Shown: piece by piece, positions 9,107 through 17,863 of the stretch
How positions within the stretch are numbered: the first letter of the stretch is position 1
How the letters are laid out: each line of letters starts with the position of its first letter
Assembly: GCF_029439455.1 (NCBI RefSeq)
Contig: NZ_JAQFVG010000324.1
Coordinates: 43,494 to 107,493, forward strand
DNA from: Caballeronia sp. BR00000012568055
GTDB taxonomy: Bacteria; Pseudomonadota; Gammaproteobacteria; Burkholderiales; Burkholderiaceae
Length of the DNA stretch: 64,000 nt
Direction of reading: 5' to 3'
Made by a program: the position numbers and the translations under genes
The notes under the pieces: model-generated
Told to the model about the DNA's origin: nothing
Seen by the model: only the letters and a program-made list of their open reading frames with translations
Databases searched by the model: none

Positions 9107-9123
9107 ACCGCTATTTTAGCGGT
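9107..9123. other. Small hairpin between bpt and pyrD
   Basis: ACCGCTA at 9107-9113 pairs with TAGCGGT at 9117-9123 across a 3-base loop. No U-run follows in the direction of transcription of bpt and pyrD. It lies about 35 bp upstream of the GTG start of pyrD and its role is unknown. Confidence 0.35.
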
Positions 9124-9145
9124 TTCGGACGATGCACCCGGCGCG

Positions 9146-9964
9146 TTACTTCGGCTGGCTGGGATTGGTGATGCGGCCGGGCATCGGCAGGGTGCCGGCG
9201 GATTGCGTCGTGAGCGGATTGAGTTCTGACCAGTGGCCATCGACCAGGCCTTCCAGCGGGCGGAAATTGGCCTTGTACGCCATCTTTTCGCTCTCGCGAA
9301 TCCAATAGCCGAGATAGACGTGCGGCAGGTCCAGACTCTTCGCCTGCTCGATCTGCCAGAGAATATTGAAGGTGCCGTAACTGGTCTTCGGCAAGTCCGG
9401 CTCGAAGAACGTGTACACGGACGACAGACCATCGCCCAGAATGTCGATCATGCTGATCATGCGCAAGACGCCCGGCTTGCCGTCCACGCCCGGCTCGCGA
9501 AATTCGACCAGCCGAGAATTGATCCGGCTTTGCAGCAAAAACTGCTCGTACTGGTCGCGGCTGTCGCGATCCATGCCGCCGCCCGCGTGCCGCGCCGACT
9601 GATAGCGCATATACAGCGCGTAATGCTCTTCGTCGTAATGCAAAGGCGCGACGCTCGCGATCAGATTGCCGTGCAGTTTCCACACGCGCCGCTGCGCCCG
9701 GTTCGGCACGAAGCGCGCCACCGGCACGCGCACCGGCACGCAGGCGCGGCAGCCATCGCAATACGGTCGATAGGTGAACACGCCCGAGCGCCGGAAACCG
9801 GCTTTTACGAGTTCGGTGTAGACGTCCGAATTGATGAGATGGCTTGGCGTAGCGACTTGCGAGCGTGCCACGCGGCCTTCCAGATAGCTGCAAGGATAGG
9901 GCGCTGTTGCATAGAATTGCAGCGCGGAAAGCGGTGACAGTGGCAGCTCGTTCGGATGTGTCAC
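9146..9964 (-). CDS. bpt: Aspartate/glutamate leucyltransferase (Bpt/Ate family)
   Basis: A 272-residue cytoplasmic enzyme that transfers leucine from Leu-tRNA to proteins with N-terminal Asp or Glu, marking them for ClpS/ClpAP. The ATE_N domain carries the cysteine cluster C25 and C69-x2-C72-x2-C75 ([12 protein letters not shown]). ATE_C contains [29 protein letters not shown] and [18 protein letters not shown]. The start is a GTG at 9964, giving [20 protein letters not shown], the usual N-terminus in Burkholderiaceae. It sits directly downstream of aat, so both N-degron transferases are in one transcription unit. Confidence 0.93.
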   Translation of the reverse strand: MTHPNELPLSPLSALQFYATAPYPCSYLEGRVARSQVATPSHLINSDVYTELVKAGFRRSGVFTYRPYCDGCRACVPVRVPVARFVPNRAQRRVWKLHGNLIASVAPLHYDEEHYALYMRYQSARHAGGGMDRDSRDQYEQFLLQSRINSRLVEFREPGVDGKPGVLRMISMIDILGDGLSSVYTFFEPDLPKTSYGTFNILWQIEQAKSLDLPHVYLGYWIRESEKMAYKANFRPLEGLVDGHWSELNPLTTQSAGTLPMPGRITNPSQPK

Positions 9965-10070
9965 GTTGGCGGCTCTCGTTGTGCTTGTTCTCGCGCGCGC
10001 TGCCTCAGGGCGCACGCCAGTTCGGCGATATTCGAAGGCGTTACAACTGGATCTGAAGCCGAATCTGAAG

Positions 10071-10805
10071 CTATTGGCGGGCCAGCACGTCGAGCAATGC
10101 GGATTTATCGAACGCCCAGGGAATCGGTGGCAGTCCGACCGATTGCTTCAGATGCGCGACGAATGCACGGCGCGGAATCTCTTGCCCGCCCAGCGACGCC
10201 AGATGCGACGTATTCTGCTGGCAGTCTATCATCTCTATTTTATGGCGACGCAAGTGTCCGACCAGCGCCGACAGCGCGATTTTGGACGCATCGGTCTTGT
10301 GCGCGAACATCGATTCGCCGAAGAACATGCGCCCGAAGGACACGCCATACAAACCGCCGACGCGCTCGCCATCGAACCATGTTTCGATGCTGTGCGCCCG
10401 TCCCGCGCGATGCAGCGACGTGTAGGCATCGACGATATCGGCAGTGATCCAGGTGCCACGCTGACCTTCGCGCGGGGTATCGGCGCAGGCGCGCATCACG
10501 CCGGGAAAATCGTGATCGACGCGCACTTCCCAGACCGGATCGCGCAGCACACGTTTGAGTGTCTTGCGCAGGGAATCGGAGACTTTGAAATCGGCGGGGC
10601 GCAGCACCATGCGCGGATCGGGACTCCACCACAAGACCGGCTGGCCGTCCGAGTACCACGGGAAAATGCCGCGCTGATAGGCGTCGGTAAGGCGCGAGGG
10701 CAGTAAATCGGCGCTCGCAGCGAGCAAACCCGGTGCGCCGCTCAGCGCGCCGAGCGCACGCTCGACTGGTGGGAACGGATCGTCATGGGCGAGCCACGGG
10801 ACCAT
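10071..10805 (-). CDS. aat: Leucyl/phenylalanyl-tRNA--protein transferase
   Basis: A 244-residue member of the Aat family, which attaches Leu or Phe to N-terminal Arg or Lys. The family core is clear: [19 protein letters not shown] at residues 42-60, SPDPRMVL at 61-68, and [22 protein letters not shown] around 160-180. The gene lies between a NUDIX hydrolase gene and bpt, all on the minus strand with short gaps, which fits a single operon. Confidence 0.94.
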   Translation of the reverse strand: MVPWLAHDDPFPPVERALGALSGAPGLLAASADLLPSRLTDAYQRGIFPWYSDGQPVLWWSPDPRMVLRPADFKVSDSLRKTLKRVLRDPVWEVRVDHDFPGVMRACADTPREGQRGTWITADIVDAYTSLHRAGRAHSIETWFDGERVGGLYGVSFGRMFFGESMFAHKTDASKIALSALVGHLRRHKIEMIDCQQNTSHLASLGGQEIPRRAFVAHLKQSVGLPPIPWAFDKSALLDVLARQ

Positions 10806-10833
10806 AGGCTGACGGCGGCGCTGTTAAAAGCGA

Positions 10834-11379
10834 TCAGCCGTCGCGCAGCGAACGGAAGATATCGCCCGTATGCAGGGTGAAATTGCCCGCGGCGCGGTCA
10901 GCGAAGAAGAAACGCAGCGTCTGGCCGACAGTCGGAAAGGCGATCTCGTCCCACGGAATTTCGCTTTCCTCGAACAGGCGCACTTCGAGGCTTTCCTCTC
11001 CGGCATCGACTTCGATATCGAGCAGACGCGCCAGATAGAAAATATGCACCTGATGCACATGCGGCACGTTCAGCAGCGTAAAAAGACTCTGAATTTCGAC
11101 GCGCGCGCCGGCTTCTTCCAGCGTCTCGCGCGAGGCGCCTTCGCTGGTGGTTTCGTCCATTTCCATGAAACCGGCGGGCAGCGTCCAGTAGCCGTAGCGC
11201 GGCTCGATCGCGCGGCGGCACAAAAGCACCTTGTCGTCCCAGACCGGCACGGTGCCCACCACGTTGCGCGGATTCTGGTAATGCACGGTGCCGCAACTGC
11301 CGCAGACGAAGCGCTCGCGGTTGTCGCCGGGCGGAATGCTCAGGCTGACCTCATGGCCGCAGACGGAACAGAATTTCAT
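10834..11379 (-). CDS. NUDIX hydrolase with N-terminal zinc ribbon
   Basis: A 181-residue protein. A small zinc ribbon uses C4, C7, C26 and C29. The NUDIX box starts at G70 with E76, R84, E85, E88, E89 and G91, matching the full GX5EX7REUXEEXGU pattern. The layout resembles NudC-like and ADP-ribose/NADH pyrophosphatase relatives, but the protein is shorter than E. coli NudC (257 residues). It probably cleaves a nucleoside diphosphate derivative. It heads the minus-strand operon with aat, bpt and pyrD and is divergent from moeA. Confidence 0.85.
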   Translation of the reverse strand: MKFCSVCGHEVSLSIPPGDNRERFVCGSCGTVHYQNPRNVVGTVPVWDDKVLLCRRAIEPRYGYWTLPAGFMEMDETTSEGASRETLEEAGARVEIQSLFTLLNVPHVHQVHIFYLARLLDIEVDAGEESLEVRLFEESEIPWDEIAFPTVGQTLRFFFADRAAGNFTLHTGDIFRSLRDG

Positions 11380-11468
11380 GGAAATCGACGTGGGAAGTGT
11401 GGTGCGAGTGTATCACTGGCGCATGTTCGGCTTATGCCGTACGCGCCTGATGCTCGCGATCATGTCGC

Positions 11469-11474
11469 TACAAT
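11469..11474 (+). promoter_or_regulatory. Candidate -10 element for moeA
   Basis: TACAAT lies 32 bp upstream of the moeA ATG in the gap divergent from the NUDIX gene. No good -35 hexamer is seen at 16-18 bp spacing. Confidence 0.35.
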
Positions 11475-11506
11475 AGTTGCTTGTCTAAATCGATTACGCC
11501 GCGTCT

Positions 11507-12814
11507 ATGTCTCCCACGCCTGCTGCCCCACATAACGCCCCGCATAACGCACCCGCGCGCCCGCCGATGCTCGCCACCGCCGAGGCGCTCGGTCTTTTGC
11601 TCGATGCCGCGCGCCGCGTGCCGGAGCGCGAAACCATCGATACGCTCGACGCCCTGAATCGCGTGCTCGCCGCCGATGTCGTTTCGCCGCTCGACGTCCC
11701 GCCGATGCACACCAGTTCGATGGACGGCTACGCGGTCCGCGCGTCCGATCTGGCCAACGCGAGCGAAAACGCGCCGGTCACGCTGACAGTATCGCAGCGG
11801 ATTCCGGCGGGACACGCGGCGCAGGCGCTGGCCGAAGGCACGGCGGCGCGCATTTTCACCGGTGCGACGATTCCGCCCGGCGCGGACACGGTCGTGATGC
11901 AGGAAATGGCGAGCGTTTCGGACGATGGCCGCGTGTCCTTTGCTCAGGCTGCGCCGGCGGGCGATTGGATCACGAAGCAGGGCGCGGATATTCAGCGCGG
12001 CGCGGTGATTCTCCCCGCTGGCACGCGATTGACCGCGCAAGCGCTCGGACTCGCTGCGTCGGTTGGTTGCGCGACGCTCGATGTCGTGCGCCGCGTGCGC
12101 GTCGCTATCTTCTTTACCGGCGATGAACTGCGCATGCCGGGCGAGCCGCTCGAACCCGGCGCGATCTACAACTCGAATCGATTTACGCTGCGTGCGCTGT
12201 TGGAGAATATCGGCTGCGAGGTGTCTGATTTGGGTATCGTGCCGGATCGGCTGGACGCCACGCGCGATACGCTGCGCCGCGCCGCGCTCGGCCACGATCT
12301 GATTCTGACGTGCGGCGGCGTATCGGTCGGCGAGGAAGATCATGTGAAACCGGCCGTGGAAGCGGAAGGCCGCATCAATATGTGGCAGATCGCGATGAAA
12401 CCGGGCAAGCCGCTTGCGTTCGGCGCGGTGCGTCGCGGCGAAGCGGCGGGCGGCGATCCGGGCGATCTCGGCGAGGCGTATTTCATCGGCTTGCCGGGCA
12501 ATCCGGTATCGAGTTTCTGCACGTTCTTGCTGTTCGTGCGGCCGTTTTTGCTGCGGCTCGCAGGCGTTGAACACGTCACGCCCCGCATCTATTCGATGCG
12601 CGCCGACTTCAGCCAGAAAAAAGGCGATCGCCGCAACGAATTCCTGCGCGGCCGCCTGAACGATGCGGGCGGCCTCGACCTGTTCCCGAATCAAAGCTCG
12701 GCGGTGCTGACTTCGACCGTCTGGGGCGATGGCCTGATCGACAATCCGCCGAATCACGCCATCAGCGCGGGCGAGACGGTGCGCTTCATCCCTTTTTCGG
12801 AACTGTTGCGGTAG
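11507..12814 (+). CDS. moeA: Molybdopterin molybdenumtransferase
   Basis: A 435-residue MoeA that inserts molybdate into adenylylated molybdopterin. An extra Pro/Ala/His-rich leader of about 20 residues precedes the conserved domain. Family motifs are PMHTSSMDGYAVR near 65-77, ARIFTGATIPPGADTVVMQE near 115-135, the MoCF-binding segment LTCGGVSVGEEDHVK near 268-282 and GLPGNPVSSFCTF near 328-340. It begins the moeA-moaD-moaE operon; moaD starts 7 bp after its stop codon. Confidence 0.95.
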   Translation: MSPTPAAPHNAPHNAPARPPMLATAEALGLLLDAARRVPERETIDTLDALNRVLAADVVSPLDVPPMHTSSMDGYAVRASDLANASENAPVTLTVSQRIPAGHAAQALAEGTAARIFTGATIPPGADTVVMQEMASVSDDGRVSFAQAAPAGDWITKQGADIQRGAVILPAGTRLTAQALGLAASVGCATLDVVRRVRVAIFFTGDELRMPGEPLEPGAIYNSNRFTLRALLENIGCEVSDLGIVPDRLDATRDTLRRAALGHDLILTCGGVSVGEEDHVKPAVEAEGRINMWQIAMKPGKPLAFGAVRRGEAAGGDPGDLGEAYFIGLPGNPVSSFCTFLLFVRPFLLRLAGVEHVTPRIYSMRADFSQKKGDRRNEFLRGRLNDAGGLDLFPNQSSAVLTSTVWGDGLIDNPPNHAISAGETVRFIPFSELLR

Positions 12815-12821
12815 AGAATCA

Positions 12822-13079
12822 ATGCGAATCGAACTGAGATTTTTTGCCAGCGTGCGCGAAGCGCTCGGCGTGGCGAACGAAACCGTCGATGTGCCGGACA
12901 CCGTCGTCAACGTCGGCGATGTGCGCGCGTGGCTGCGTCTTCGCGGCGGCGTGTGGGCCGAAACGCTCGCGGAAGGCCGCGCATTGCGCATGGCCTGCAA
13001 TCACGAAATGACGAACGCGGCGCAGCGCATCACCGATGGCTGCGAAGTGGCGTTTTTCCCGCCCGTGACAGGCGGCTGA
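12822..13079 (+). CDS. moaD: Molybdopterin synthase sulfur carrier subunit
   Basis: An 85-residue ubiquitin-fold protein ending in the obligatory Gly-Gly (VAFFPPVTGG), which is thiocarboxylated to donate sulfur to precursor Z. The start MRIELRFFASVREALG is typical of MoaD. It lies between moeA and moaE with almost no spacing, consistent with translational coupling. Confidence 0.95.
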   Translation: MRIELRFFASVREALGVANETVDVPDTVVNVGDVRAWLRLRGGVWAETLAEGRALRMACNHEMTNAAQRITDGCEVAFFPPVTGG

Positions 13080-13080
13080 G

Positions 13081-13542
13081 ATGGCTTCGTTCCAGAAAAT
13101 CCGCGTACAGGAAGCCGATTTCGACTTAAGCGCCGAGGTCGCTGCCTTGCGCGCGGACAACCCAAAAGTCGGCGCGGTTGCGTGCTTCGTCGGCACGGTG
13201 CGCGATCTGAACGAAGGCAGCGCCGTTGAGACGATGGAACTCGAGCACTATCCCGGCATGACCGAAAAATCGCTCGAAGCGATTGCAGAGCAGGCGCGCG
13301 CGCGCTGGCCGGGGTCGGACGTGCTGATCGTGCATCGCGTGGGGAAGCTCAAGCCGCTCGATCAGATCGTGCTGGTCGCGACCACCGCGATGCATCGCGC
13401 GGATGCGTTCGAATCGTGCGCCTTCGTGATGGACTATCTGAAGACGCAAGCGCCGTTCTGGAAGAAAGAGAAGACCGAAAAAGGCGAACGCTGGGTCGAT
13501 GCCCGCGAATCCGATGACACCGCGCTCAAACGCTGGTCTTAA
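13081..13542 (+). CDS. moaE: Molybdopterin synthase catalytic subunit
   Basis: A 153-residue MoaE, the large subunit that receives the MoaD C-terminus. Motifs include GAVACFVGTVRDLNEG near 37-52, LELEHYPGM-like MELEHYPGM near 57-65, HRVGKLKPLD near 85-94 and the lysine-rich active-site segment KTQAPFWKKE near 121-130. Its TAA stop shares the bases TTAA at 13539-13542 with the stop codon of the convergent haemoglobin gene. Confidence 0.95.
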   Translation: MASFQKIRVQEADFDLSAEVAALRADNPKVGAVACFVGTVRDLNEGSAVETMELEHYPGMTEKSLEAIAEQARARWPGSDVLIVHRVGKLKPLDQIVLVATTAMHRADAFESCAFVMDYLKTQAPFWKKEKTEKGERWVDARESDDTALKRWS

Positions 13543-14069
13543 TCGTCCGACTTGCCGACGAACTTCGCCGGAAACGGCTCGCCCGCAGGACGCTCGGGGA
13601 AACGGGGCTCGGGTTCATCGGCACCCGTGCGCTGACGCCTGAGCGCCGCGAGCAATTCCTGTTGCTCGGCAGGAATCTGATAATCCCATCCGAACTTGCT
13701 CAACTGAAGGCTGTGCGCAATGCGCAGCGCCGGCTCCATGAATTGCACAGCGGCAGCCGGTTCGTAACGCTGCTCCACGGTATTGAGGAATAGCGACAGC
13801 CAGCGCGCGAAGTGGCGAGGCTCGATATCCCCGAGCGGCCGATGCGCCTCCTGCACGTTCCCGCGATACCCCTTCGTGCCCAGCACGAGACTCGACCAGA
13901 ACGACGTCATCTTGGCGAGATGCTCGTCCCATCGTCCGGTGAGTTCGCGCGAAAAAATCGGGCCGAGCAGAGAATCTTCATCCACGCGACGGTAAAAAGC
14001 TTCAACGAGTGAGCGAATGTTGGCTTCATCGGGCGTTCGCTCACGCTTGAGTTCGGAAGGGTTGGTCAT
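13539..14069 (-). CDS. Group III truncated haemoglobin
   Basis: A 176-residue globin of the TrHb3 class. The helical core contains LVEAFYRRVDEDSLLGPIF, KMTSFWSSLVLGTKGYRG and HFARWLSLFLNTVEQ; the histidine in that last helix region is a candidate haem ligand. The class is often linked to nitric oxide or microaerobic chemistry. An ATG at 14078 is the alternative start; neither has a good ribosome binding site. It is divergent from an NsrR-like Rrf2 gene 330 bp away, supporting a role in NO stress. It overlaps the moaE stop codon by 4 bp. Confidence 0.82.
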   Translation of the reverse strand: MTNPSELKRERTPDEANIRSLVEAFYRRVDEDSLLGPIFSRELTGRWDEHLAKMTSFWSSLVLGTKGYRGNVQEAHRPLGDIEPRHFARWLSLFLNTVEQRYEPAAAVQFMEPALRIAHSLQLSKFGWDYQIPAEQQELLAALRRQRTGADEPEPRFPERPAGEPFPAKFVGKSDD

Positions 14070-14205
14070 GCTGTTCATTAGCGTTGGATCAATAAAACAA
14101 AATTGCGCGCGCCTACGATGGTGTCTCGTTTTCGCTGTTGTCGCGGTCGAATATGACGCAAAATGGAACAAATGAAAGCGGACGCCGTCATTTTCTGTCC
14201 GATTT

Positions 14206-14252
14206 TGTACGAAAGGCATGCAATCGATGTCCAAAAACATAATTTTCGTACA
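14206..14252. promoter_or_regulatory. Inverted repeat in the haemoglobin/Rrf2 divergent region
   Basis: TGTACGAAA at 14206-14214 is repeated inverted as TTTCGTACA at 14244-14252, with 29 bp between. It lies between the truncated haemoglobin gene and the Rrf2 regulator gene. It does not match the enterobacterial NsrR consensus that I recall (an ATGCATTT-type half-site), so the binding protein is uncertain. Confidence 0.35.
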
Positions 14253-14401
14253 GGCGTGATGATTGCTTCTTGCTGTCGATGCTAGTCCTGTCAGCCCCAC
14301 ACTACAGGTCTACATGTTTTGCCAATGCCCGGACTTTCGACGCTGCGGTCGTCGCGGTGCCACCAGTCCGCTTTTGCCACTCACTGTACCGATCGCACAC
14401 T

Positions 14402-14881
14402 ATGCGACTGACCGACTACACCGATTTCTCTTTGCGCGTTCTAATCTACTTGTCGGTGCGTCCATCCGGCTTATCGACCATCCAGGAGATCTCCGATGCC
14501 TACGGAATCTCCAAGAATCATTTGATGAAAATCGTCCAGCAGCTCGGCGAACTGGGCTGGGTCGAAACCGTGCGCGGCCGTAACGGCGGTTTGCGCGCGG
14601 CTGAGCGTACGCATTCGCTGACCATCGGCGAGGTCGTGCGCAAGACGGAAAGCGACTTCGCGCTCGTCAATTGCTTCACCGAAGGACAAGGGCGGCGCGG
14701 CTGCGTGATCGAACCGGCCTGCCGTCTGAAAGGCGTATTCGCCGCCGCGCGCGATGCGTTTCTCGCTGAACTCGACAAGCACACCGTCGGCGAACTGGCG
14801 AAACCTGCCAGCGAACTCGCGCGAATACTCAATATCGTGCCGATCGCTCCGGTTGTCCCGTACGCGCACGAGCAAAACTGA
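14402..14881 (+). CDS. Rrf2 family regulator, NsrR-like
   Basis: A 159-residue winged-helix regulator. The start MRLTDYTDFSLRVLIYLS is typical of NsrR, and STIQEISDAYGISKNHLMKIV forms the HTH near 25-45. Three cysteines, C91, C101 and C107 (in VNCF, GCV and PACRLKG), align with the [2Fe-2S]/[4Fe-4S] ligands of NsrR (E. coli C91, C96, C102), with a longer loop between the first two. Nitric oxide damage of such a cluster relieves repression. The longer frame to 14270 is not domain-like. The divergent TrHb3 gene is the obvious candidate target. Confidence 0.83.
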   Translation: MRLTDYTDFSLRVLIYLSVRPSGLSTIQEISDAYGISKNHLMKIVQQLGELGWVETVRGRNGGLRAAERTHSLTIGEVVRKTESDFALVNCFTEGQGRRGCVIEPACRLKGVFAAARDAFLAELDKHTVGELAKPASELARILNIVPIAPVVPYAHEQN

Positions 14882-15015
14882 GCGCTTGCCGGTCGTCTCG
14901 CCGTGCACGCGGCAGACGAACGAAAGCTGAACGCGGTAGTCTTTCTCAGGCGTCCGATCGCGGCGCCGTCCGTGGTCGAAAAGCGAAATTATTGTCGGTT
15001 TCGGGCCAAACCGCG

Positions 15016-15043
15016 CTTGAAACCGGCAAAAACCGCCTCATTT
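15016..15043 (+). promoter_or_regulatory. Sigma-32 (RpoH) heat-shock promoter of clpB
   Basis: CTTGAAA at 15016-15022 matches the full sigma-32 -35 consensus. After 13 bp, CCTCATTT at 15036-15043 matches 7 of 8 positions of the -10 CCCCATNT. It lies 35 bp upstream of the clpB ATG, the expected place for a heat-shock chaperone. Confidence 0.85.
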
Positions 15044-15077
15044 CGGATGTATTCAAGAATTGGAGCAGGTTCAAAAA

Positions 15078-17675
15078 ATGAGAATCGACAAACTCACTAC
15101 CAAGTTTCAGGAAGCCCTGTCCGATGCGCAAAGTCTCGCGGTCGGGCATGACAATCAATATATCGAGCCGGTTCACCTGCTGTCTGCGCTGATCGCGCAA
15201 CAGGACGGTTCGGCGCGCTCGCTGATGTCGCACGCCGGCGTGCAGGTTCAGGCGCTGCAAACCTCGCTGAACGATGCGATGAAGCGTCTGCCGCAAGTGC
15301 AGGGCACCGATGGCAACGTGCAGGTCAGCCGCGATCTCGCGGGCCTGCTGAACAACGCCGACAAGGAAGCGCAAAAGCTCAACGACACCTACATCGCGAG
15401 CGAAATGTTCCTGCTTGCGGTGGCTGACGATAAAGGCGAAGTCGGTCGTCTGGCGAAGCAGCACGGTCTGACGCGCAAGTCGCTGGAAGCCGCGATCAAC
15501 GCGGTGCGCGGCGGCGCGCAGGTCAACAGCCAGGACGCGGAAAGCCAGCGCGAAGCGCTCAAGAAATACACCGTCGATCTGACCGAGCGCGCGCGTGCCG
15601 GCAAGCTCGATCCGGTGATCGGCCGTGACGATGAAATCCGTCGCTCGATTCAGATTCTTCAGCGCCGCACCAAGAACAATCCGGTGCTGATCGGCGAGCC
15701 GGGCGTGGGCAAGACGGCGATCGTCGAAGGACTGGCGCAGCGGATCGTGAATGGCGAAGTGCCGGAAACGCTGAAGGGCAAGCGCGTGCTGTCGCTCGAT
15801 ATGGCAGCGCTGCTCGCGGGCGCGAAGTATCGCGGTGAATTCGAGGAGCGCCTGAAGGCCGTGCTCAACGATATCGCCAAGGATGAAGGGCAAACGATTG
15901 TCTTCATCGACGAAATTCATACGATGGTCGGCGCAGGCAAGGCCGAAGGCGCGATGGACGCGGGCAATATGCTCAAGCCCGCGCTCTCGCGCGGCGAGCT
16001 GCATTGCATCGGCGCGACAACGCTGGATGAATACCGCAAGTACATCGAAAAGGACGCGGCGCTGGAGCGTCGTTTCCAGAAAGTGCTCGTCGATGAACCG
16101 TCGGTGGAAGCGACCATCGCGATTCTGCGCGGCTTGCAGGAAAAGTACGAGCTGCACCACGGCGTCGAGATCACCGATCCGGCGATCGTCGCAGCGGCGG
16201 AGTTGTCGCATCGCTATATCACGGACCGCTTTTTGCCGGACAAGGCCATCGATCTGATCGATGAAGCGGCGTCGCGCATCAAGATGGAAATTGATTCGAA
16301 GCCCGAAGAAATGGACAAGCTGGATCGCCGGCTGATTCAGTTGAAGATCGAGCGCGAGGCGGTGAAGAAAGAGAAGGACGAGGCTTCGCAGAAGCGTCTG
16401 CAGTTGATCGAAGAGGAAATCGAGCGGCTGAATCGCGAATATTCGGACCTCGAAGAAATCTGGACGGCTGAAAAAGCGGCGGTGCAGGGCAGCGCGCAAC
16501 TGAAGGAAGAGATCGAAAAAGTGCGCGCCGATATCACGCGTTTGCAGCGTGAAGGCAAGCTCGAAAAGGTCGCGGAATTGCAGTACGGCAAGCTGCCGGA
16601 ACTCGAAGCGCGTCTGAAGCAAGTGACGCAGGCCGAGTCCCAGGAGCAGAACAATCCGACGCGTCCGCGTTTGTTGCGCACGCAAGTTGGTGCGGAGGAA
16701 ATCGCGGAAGTGGTGTCACGTTCGACGGGCATTCCGGTCGCGCGCATGATGCAGGGCGAGCGCGAAAAGCTCTTGCAGATCGAAGCGAAGCTGCATGAAC
16801 GCGTGATCGGTCAGGACGAAGCCATCGGCGCGGTGGCGGATGCGATTCGCCGTTCGCGTGCGGGTTTGTCGGATCCGAATCGCCCGTATGGTTCGTTCCT
16901 GTTTCTCGGGCCGACGGGCGTGGGCAAGACCGAACTGTGCAAGGCCCTGGCCGCTTTCCTGTTCGATTCGGAAGATCATCTGATCCGCATCGACATGAGC
17001 GAGTTTATGGAGAAGCACAGCGTCGCGCGGCTGATCGGCGCGCCGCCGGGCTATGTCGGATATGAGGAAGGCGGTTATCTGACCGAAGCCGTGCGCCGCA
17101 AGCCGTACAGCGTGATTCTGCTCGATGAAATCGAGAAGGCGCATCCGGACGTGTTCAACGTGCTCTTGCAAGTGCTCGATGATGGCCGCATGACCGATGG
17201 ACAAGGCCGCACCGTGGACTTCAAGAACACGGTGATCGTGATGACATCGAACCTTGGTTCGCAGGTCATTCAGGGCATGGTCGGCGAGCCGCAGGAAAAG
17301 GTGAAGGATGCCGTGTGGGAAGAAGTGAAGCTGCACTTCCGGCCGGAATTCTTGAACCGTATCGACGATGTCGTGGTGTTCCATTCGTTGGATCGAAGCA
17401 ATATCGAATCGATCGCGAAGATTCAGTTACAGCGTCTGCACGAGCGGCTGGCGAAGCTTGAGATGCAGCTCGATGTGTCGGAAGCGGCGCTGGAGCAGAT
17501 CGGCAAGGTTGGTTACGACCCGGTGTTCGGTGCGCGGCCGTTGAAGCGCGCGATTCAGCAGGAGATCGAGAATCCGGTCGCCAAGCTGATTCTCGCTGGA
17601 CGGTTCGGACCGAAGGATGTGATTCCGGTCGATGTGCGGGATGGGAAGTTCGTGTTTGATCGAGTGGTTCATTAA
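15078..17675 (+). CDS. clpB: ATP-dependent disaggregase ClpB
   Basis: An 865-residue AAA+ disaggregase that works with DnaK to rescue aggregated protein. The N-domain starts [18 protein letters not shown]. Walker A of NBD1 is GEPGVGKT at 206-213, the coiled-coil M-domain spans about 400-540 (Glu/Lys/Arg-rich), and Walker A of NBD2 is GPTGVGKT at 611-618. The ATG at 15078 is chosen over a TTG at 15060 because the family starts here and GGAGCAGG precedes it. Length fits E. coli ClpB (857). It has its own sigma-32 promoter and a downstream hairpin terminator. Confidence 0.97.
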   Translation: MRIDKLTTKFQEALSDAQSLAVGHDNQYIEPVHLLSALIAQQDGSARSLMSHAGVQVQALQTSLNDAMKRLPQVQGTDGNVQVSRDLAGLLNNADKEAQKLNDTYIASEMFLLAVADDKGEVGRLAKQHGLTRKSLEAAINAVRGGAQVNSQDAESQREALKKYTVDLTERARAGKLDPVIGRDDEIRRSIQILQRRTKNNPVLIGEPGVGKTAIVEGLAQRIVNGEVPETLKGKRVLSLDMAALLAGAKYRGEFEERLKAVLNDIAKDEGQTIVFIDEIHTMVGAGKAEGAMDAGNMLKPALSRGELHCIGATTLDEYRKYIEKDAALERRFQKVLVDEPSVEATIAILRGLQEKYELHHGVEITDPAIVAAAELSHRYITDRFLPDKAIDLIDEAASRIKMEIDSKPEEMDKLDRRLIQLKIEREAVKKEKDEASQKRLQLIEEEIERLNREYSDLEEIWTAEKAAVQGSAQLKEEIEKVRADITRLQREGKLEKVAELQYGKLPELEARLKQVTQAESQEQNNPTRPRLLRTQVGAEEIAEVVSRSTGIPVARMMQGEREKLLQIEAKLHERVIGQDEAIGAVADAIRRSRAGLSDPNRPYGSFLFLGPTGVGKTELCKALAAFLFDSEDHLIRIDMSEFMEKHSVARLIGAPPGYVGYEEGGYLTEAVRRKPYSVILLDEIEKAHPDVFNVLLQVLDDGRMTDGQGRTVDFKNTVIVMTSNLGSQVIQGMVGEPQEKVKDAVWEEVKLHFRPEFLNRIDDVVVFHSLDRSNIESIAKIQLQRLHERLAKLEMQLDVSEAALEQIGKVGYDPVFGARPLKRAIQQEIENPVAKLILAGRFGPKDVIPVDVRDGKFVFDRVVH

Positions 17676-17701
17676 GCGCTTGGTTTTAGCTGGCGCTTGA
17701 G

Positions 17702-17738
17702 GAAGGGCAGCGTAGCGATCCGCTGCCCTTCTTGCTTT
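17702..17738 (+). terminator. Terminator of clpB
   Basis: GAAGGGCAGCG at 17702-17712 pairs with CGCTGCCCTTC at 17721-17731 around an 8-base loop, followed by a T-rich stretch. The first hip operator starts directly after it. Confidence 0.8.
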
Positions 17739-17739
17739 T

Positions 17740-17759
17740 ATCCTTGCGAACGTAGGGAT
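17740..17759. promoter_or_regulatory. HipB operator O1
   Basis: ATCC-N12-GGAT. The left half ATCCTTGCGA is the exact inverse of the right half of O3. It is the first of three such sites spaced exactly 50 bp apart. Confidence 0.7.
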
Positions 17760-17789
17760 TTTTTGAAATTTTGCTGCGACAGGGATGAA

Positions 17790-17809
17790 ATCCGTGTGAT
17801 TGCACGGAT
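17790..17809. promoter_or_regulatory. HipB operator O2
   Basis: ATCC-N12-GGAT with 7-bp perfect arms (ATCCGTG and CACGGAT). It covers the putative -35 hexamer TTGCAC of the hipBA promoter, so occupancy would block RNA polymerase. Confidence 0.72.
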
Positions 17810-17828
17810 TATTGTGAGCGCATACAAT
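17800..17828 (+). promoter_or_regulatory. hipBA promoter
   Basis: TTGCAC at 17800-17805 and TACAAT at 17823-17828 are separated by 17 bp. The -35 hexamer is inside operator O2, and operator O3 lies downstream over the start of transcription and the ribosome binding site. Confidence 0.65.
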
Positions 17829-17839
17829 AATTCGGTAAA

Positions 17840-17859
17840 ATCCATTCGATCGCAAGGAT
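17840..17859. promoter_or_regulatory. HipB operator O3
   Basis: ATCC-N12-GGAT immediately before the hipB start codon. Its right half AAGGAT also serves as the Shine-Dalgarno sequence of hipB (ATG at 17864). Confidence 0.7.
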
Positions 17860-17863
17860 TTCT

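Noticed and set aside
11468-13000. 510-residue minus-strand open frame opposite moeA
   Set aside because: It is an Arg/Ala/His-rich shadow of moeA and moaD, whose motifs are unambiguous on the plus strand.
14206-14252. NsrR consensus site in the haemoglobin/Rrf2 region
   Set aside because: The inverted repeat does not match the recalled NsrR half-site, so it is listed only as an unassigned dyad.
14946-16685. 579-residue minus-strand open frame opposite clpB
   Set aside because: It is a composition artefact opposite the complete ClpB coding sequence.
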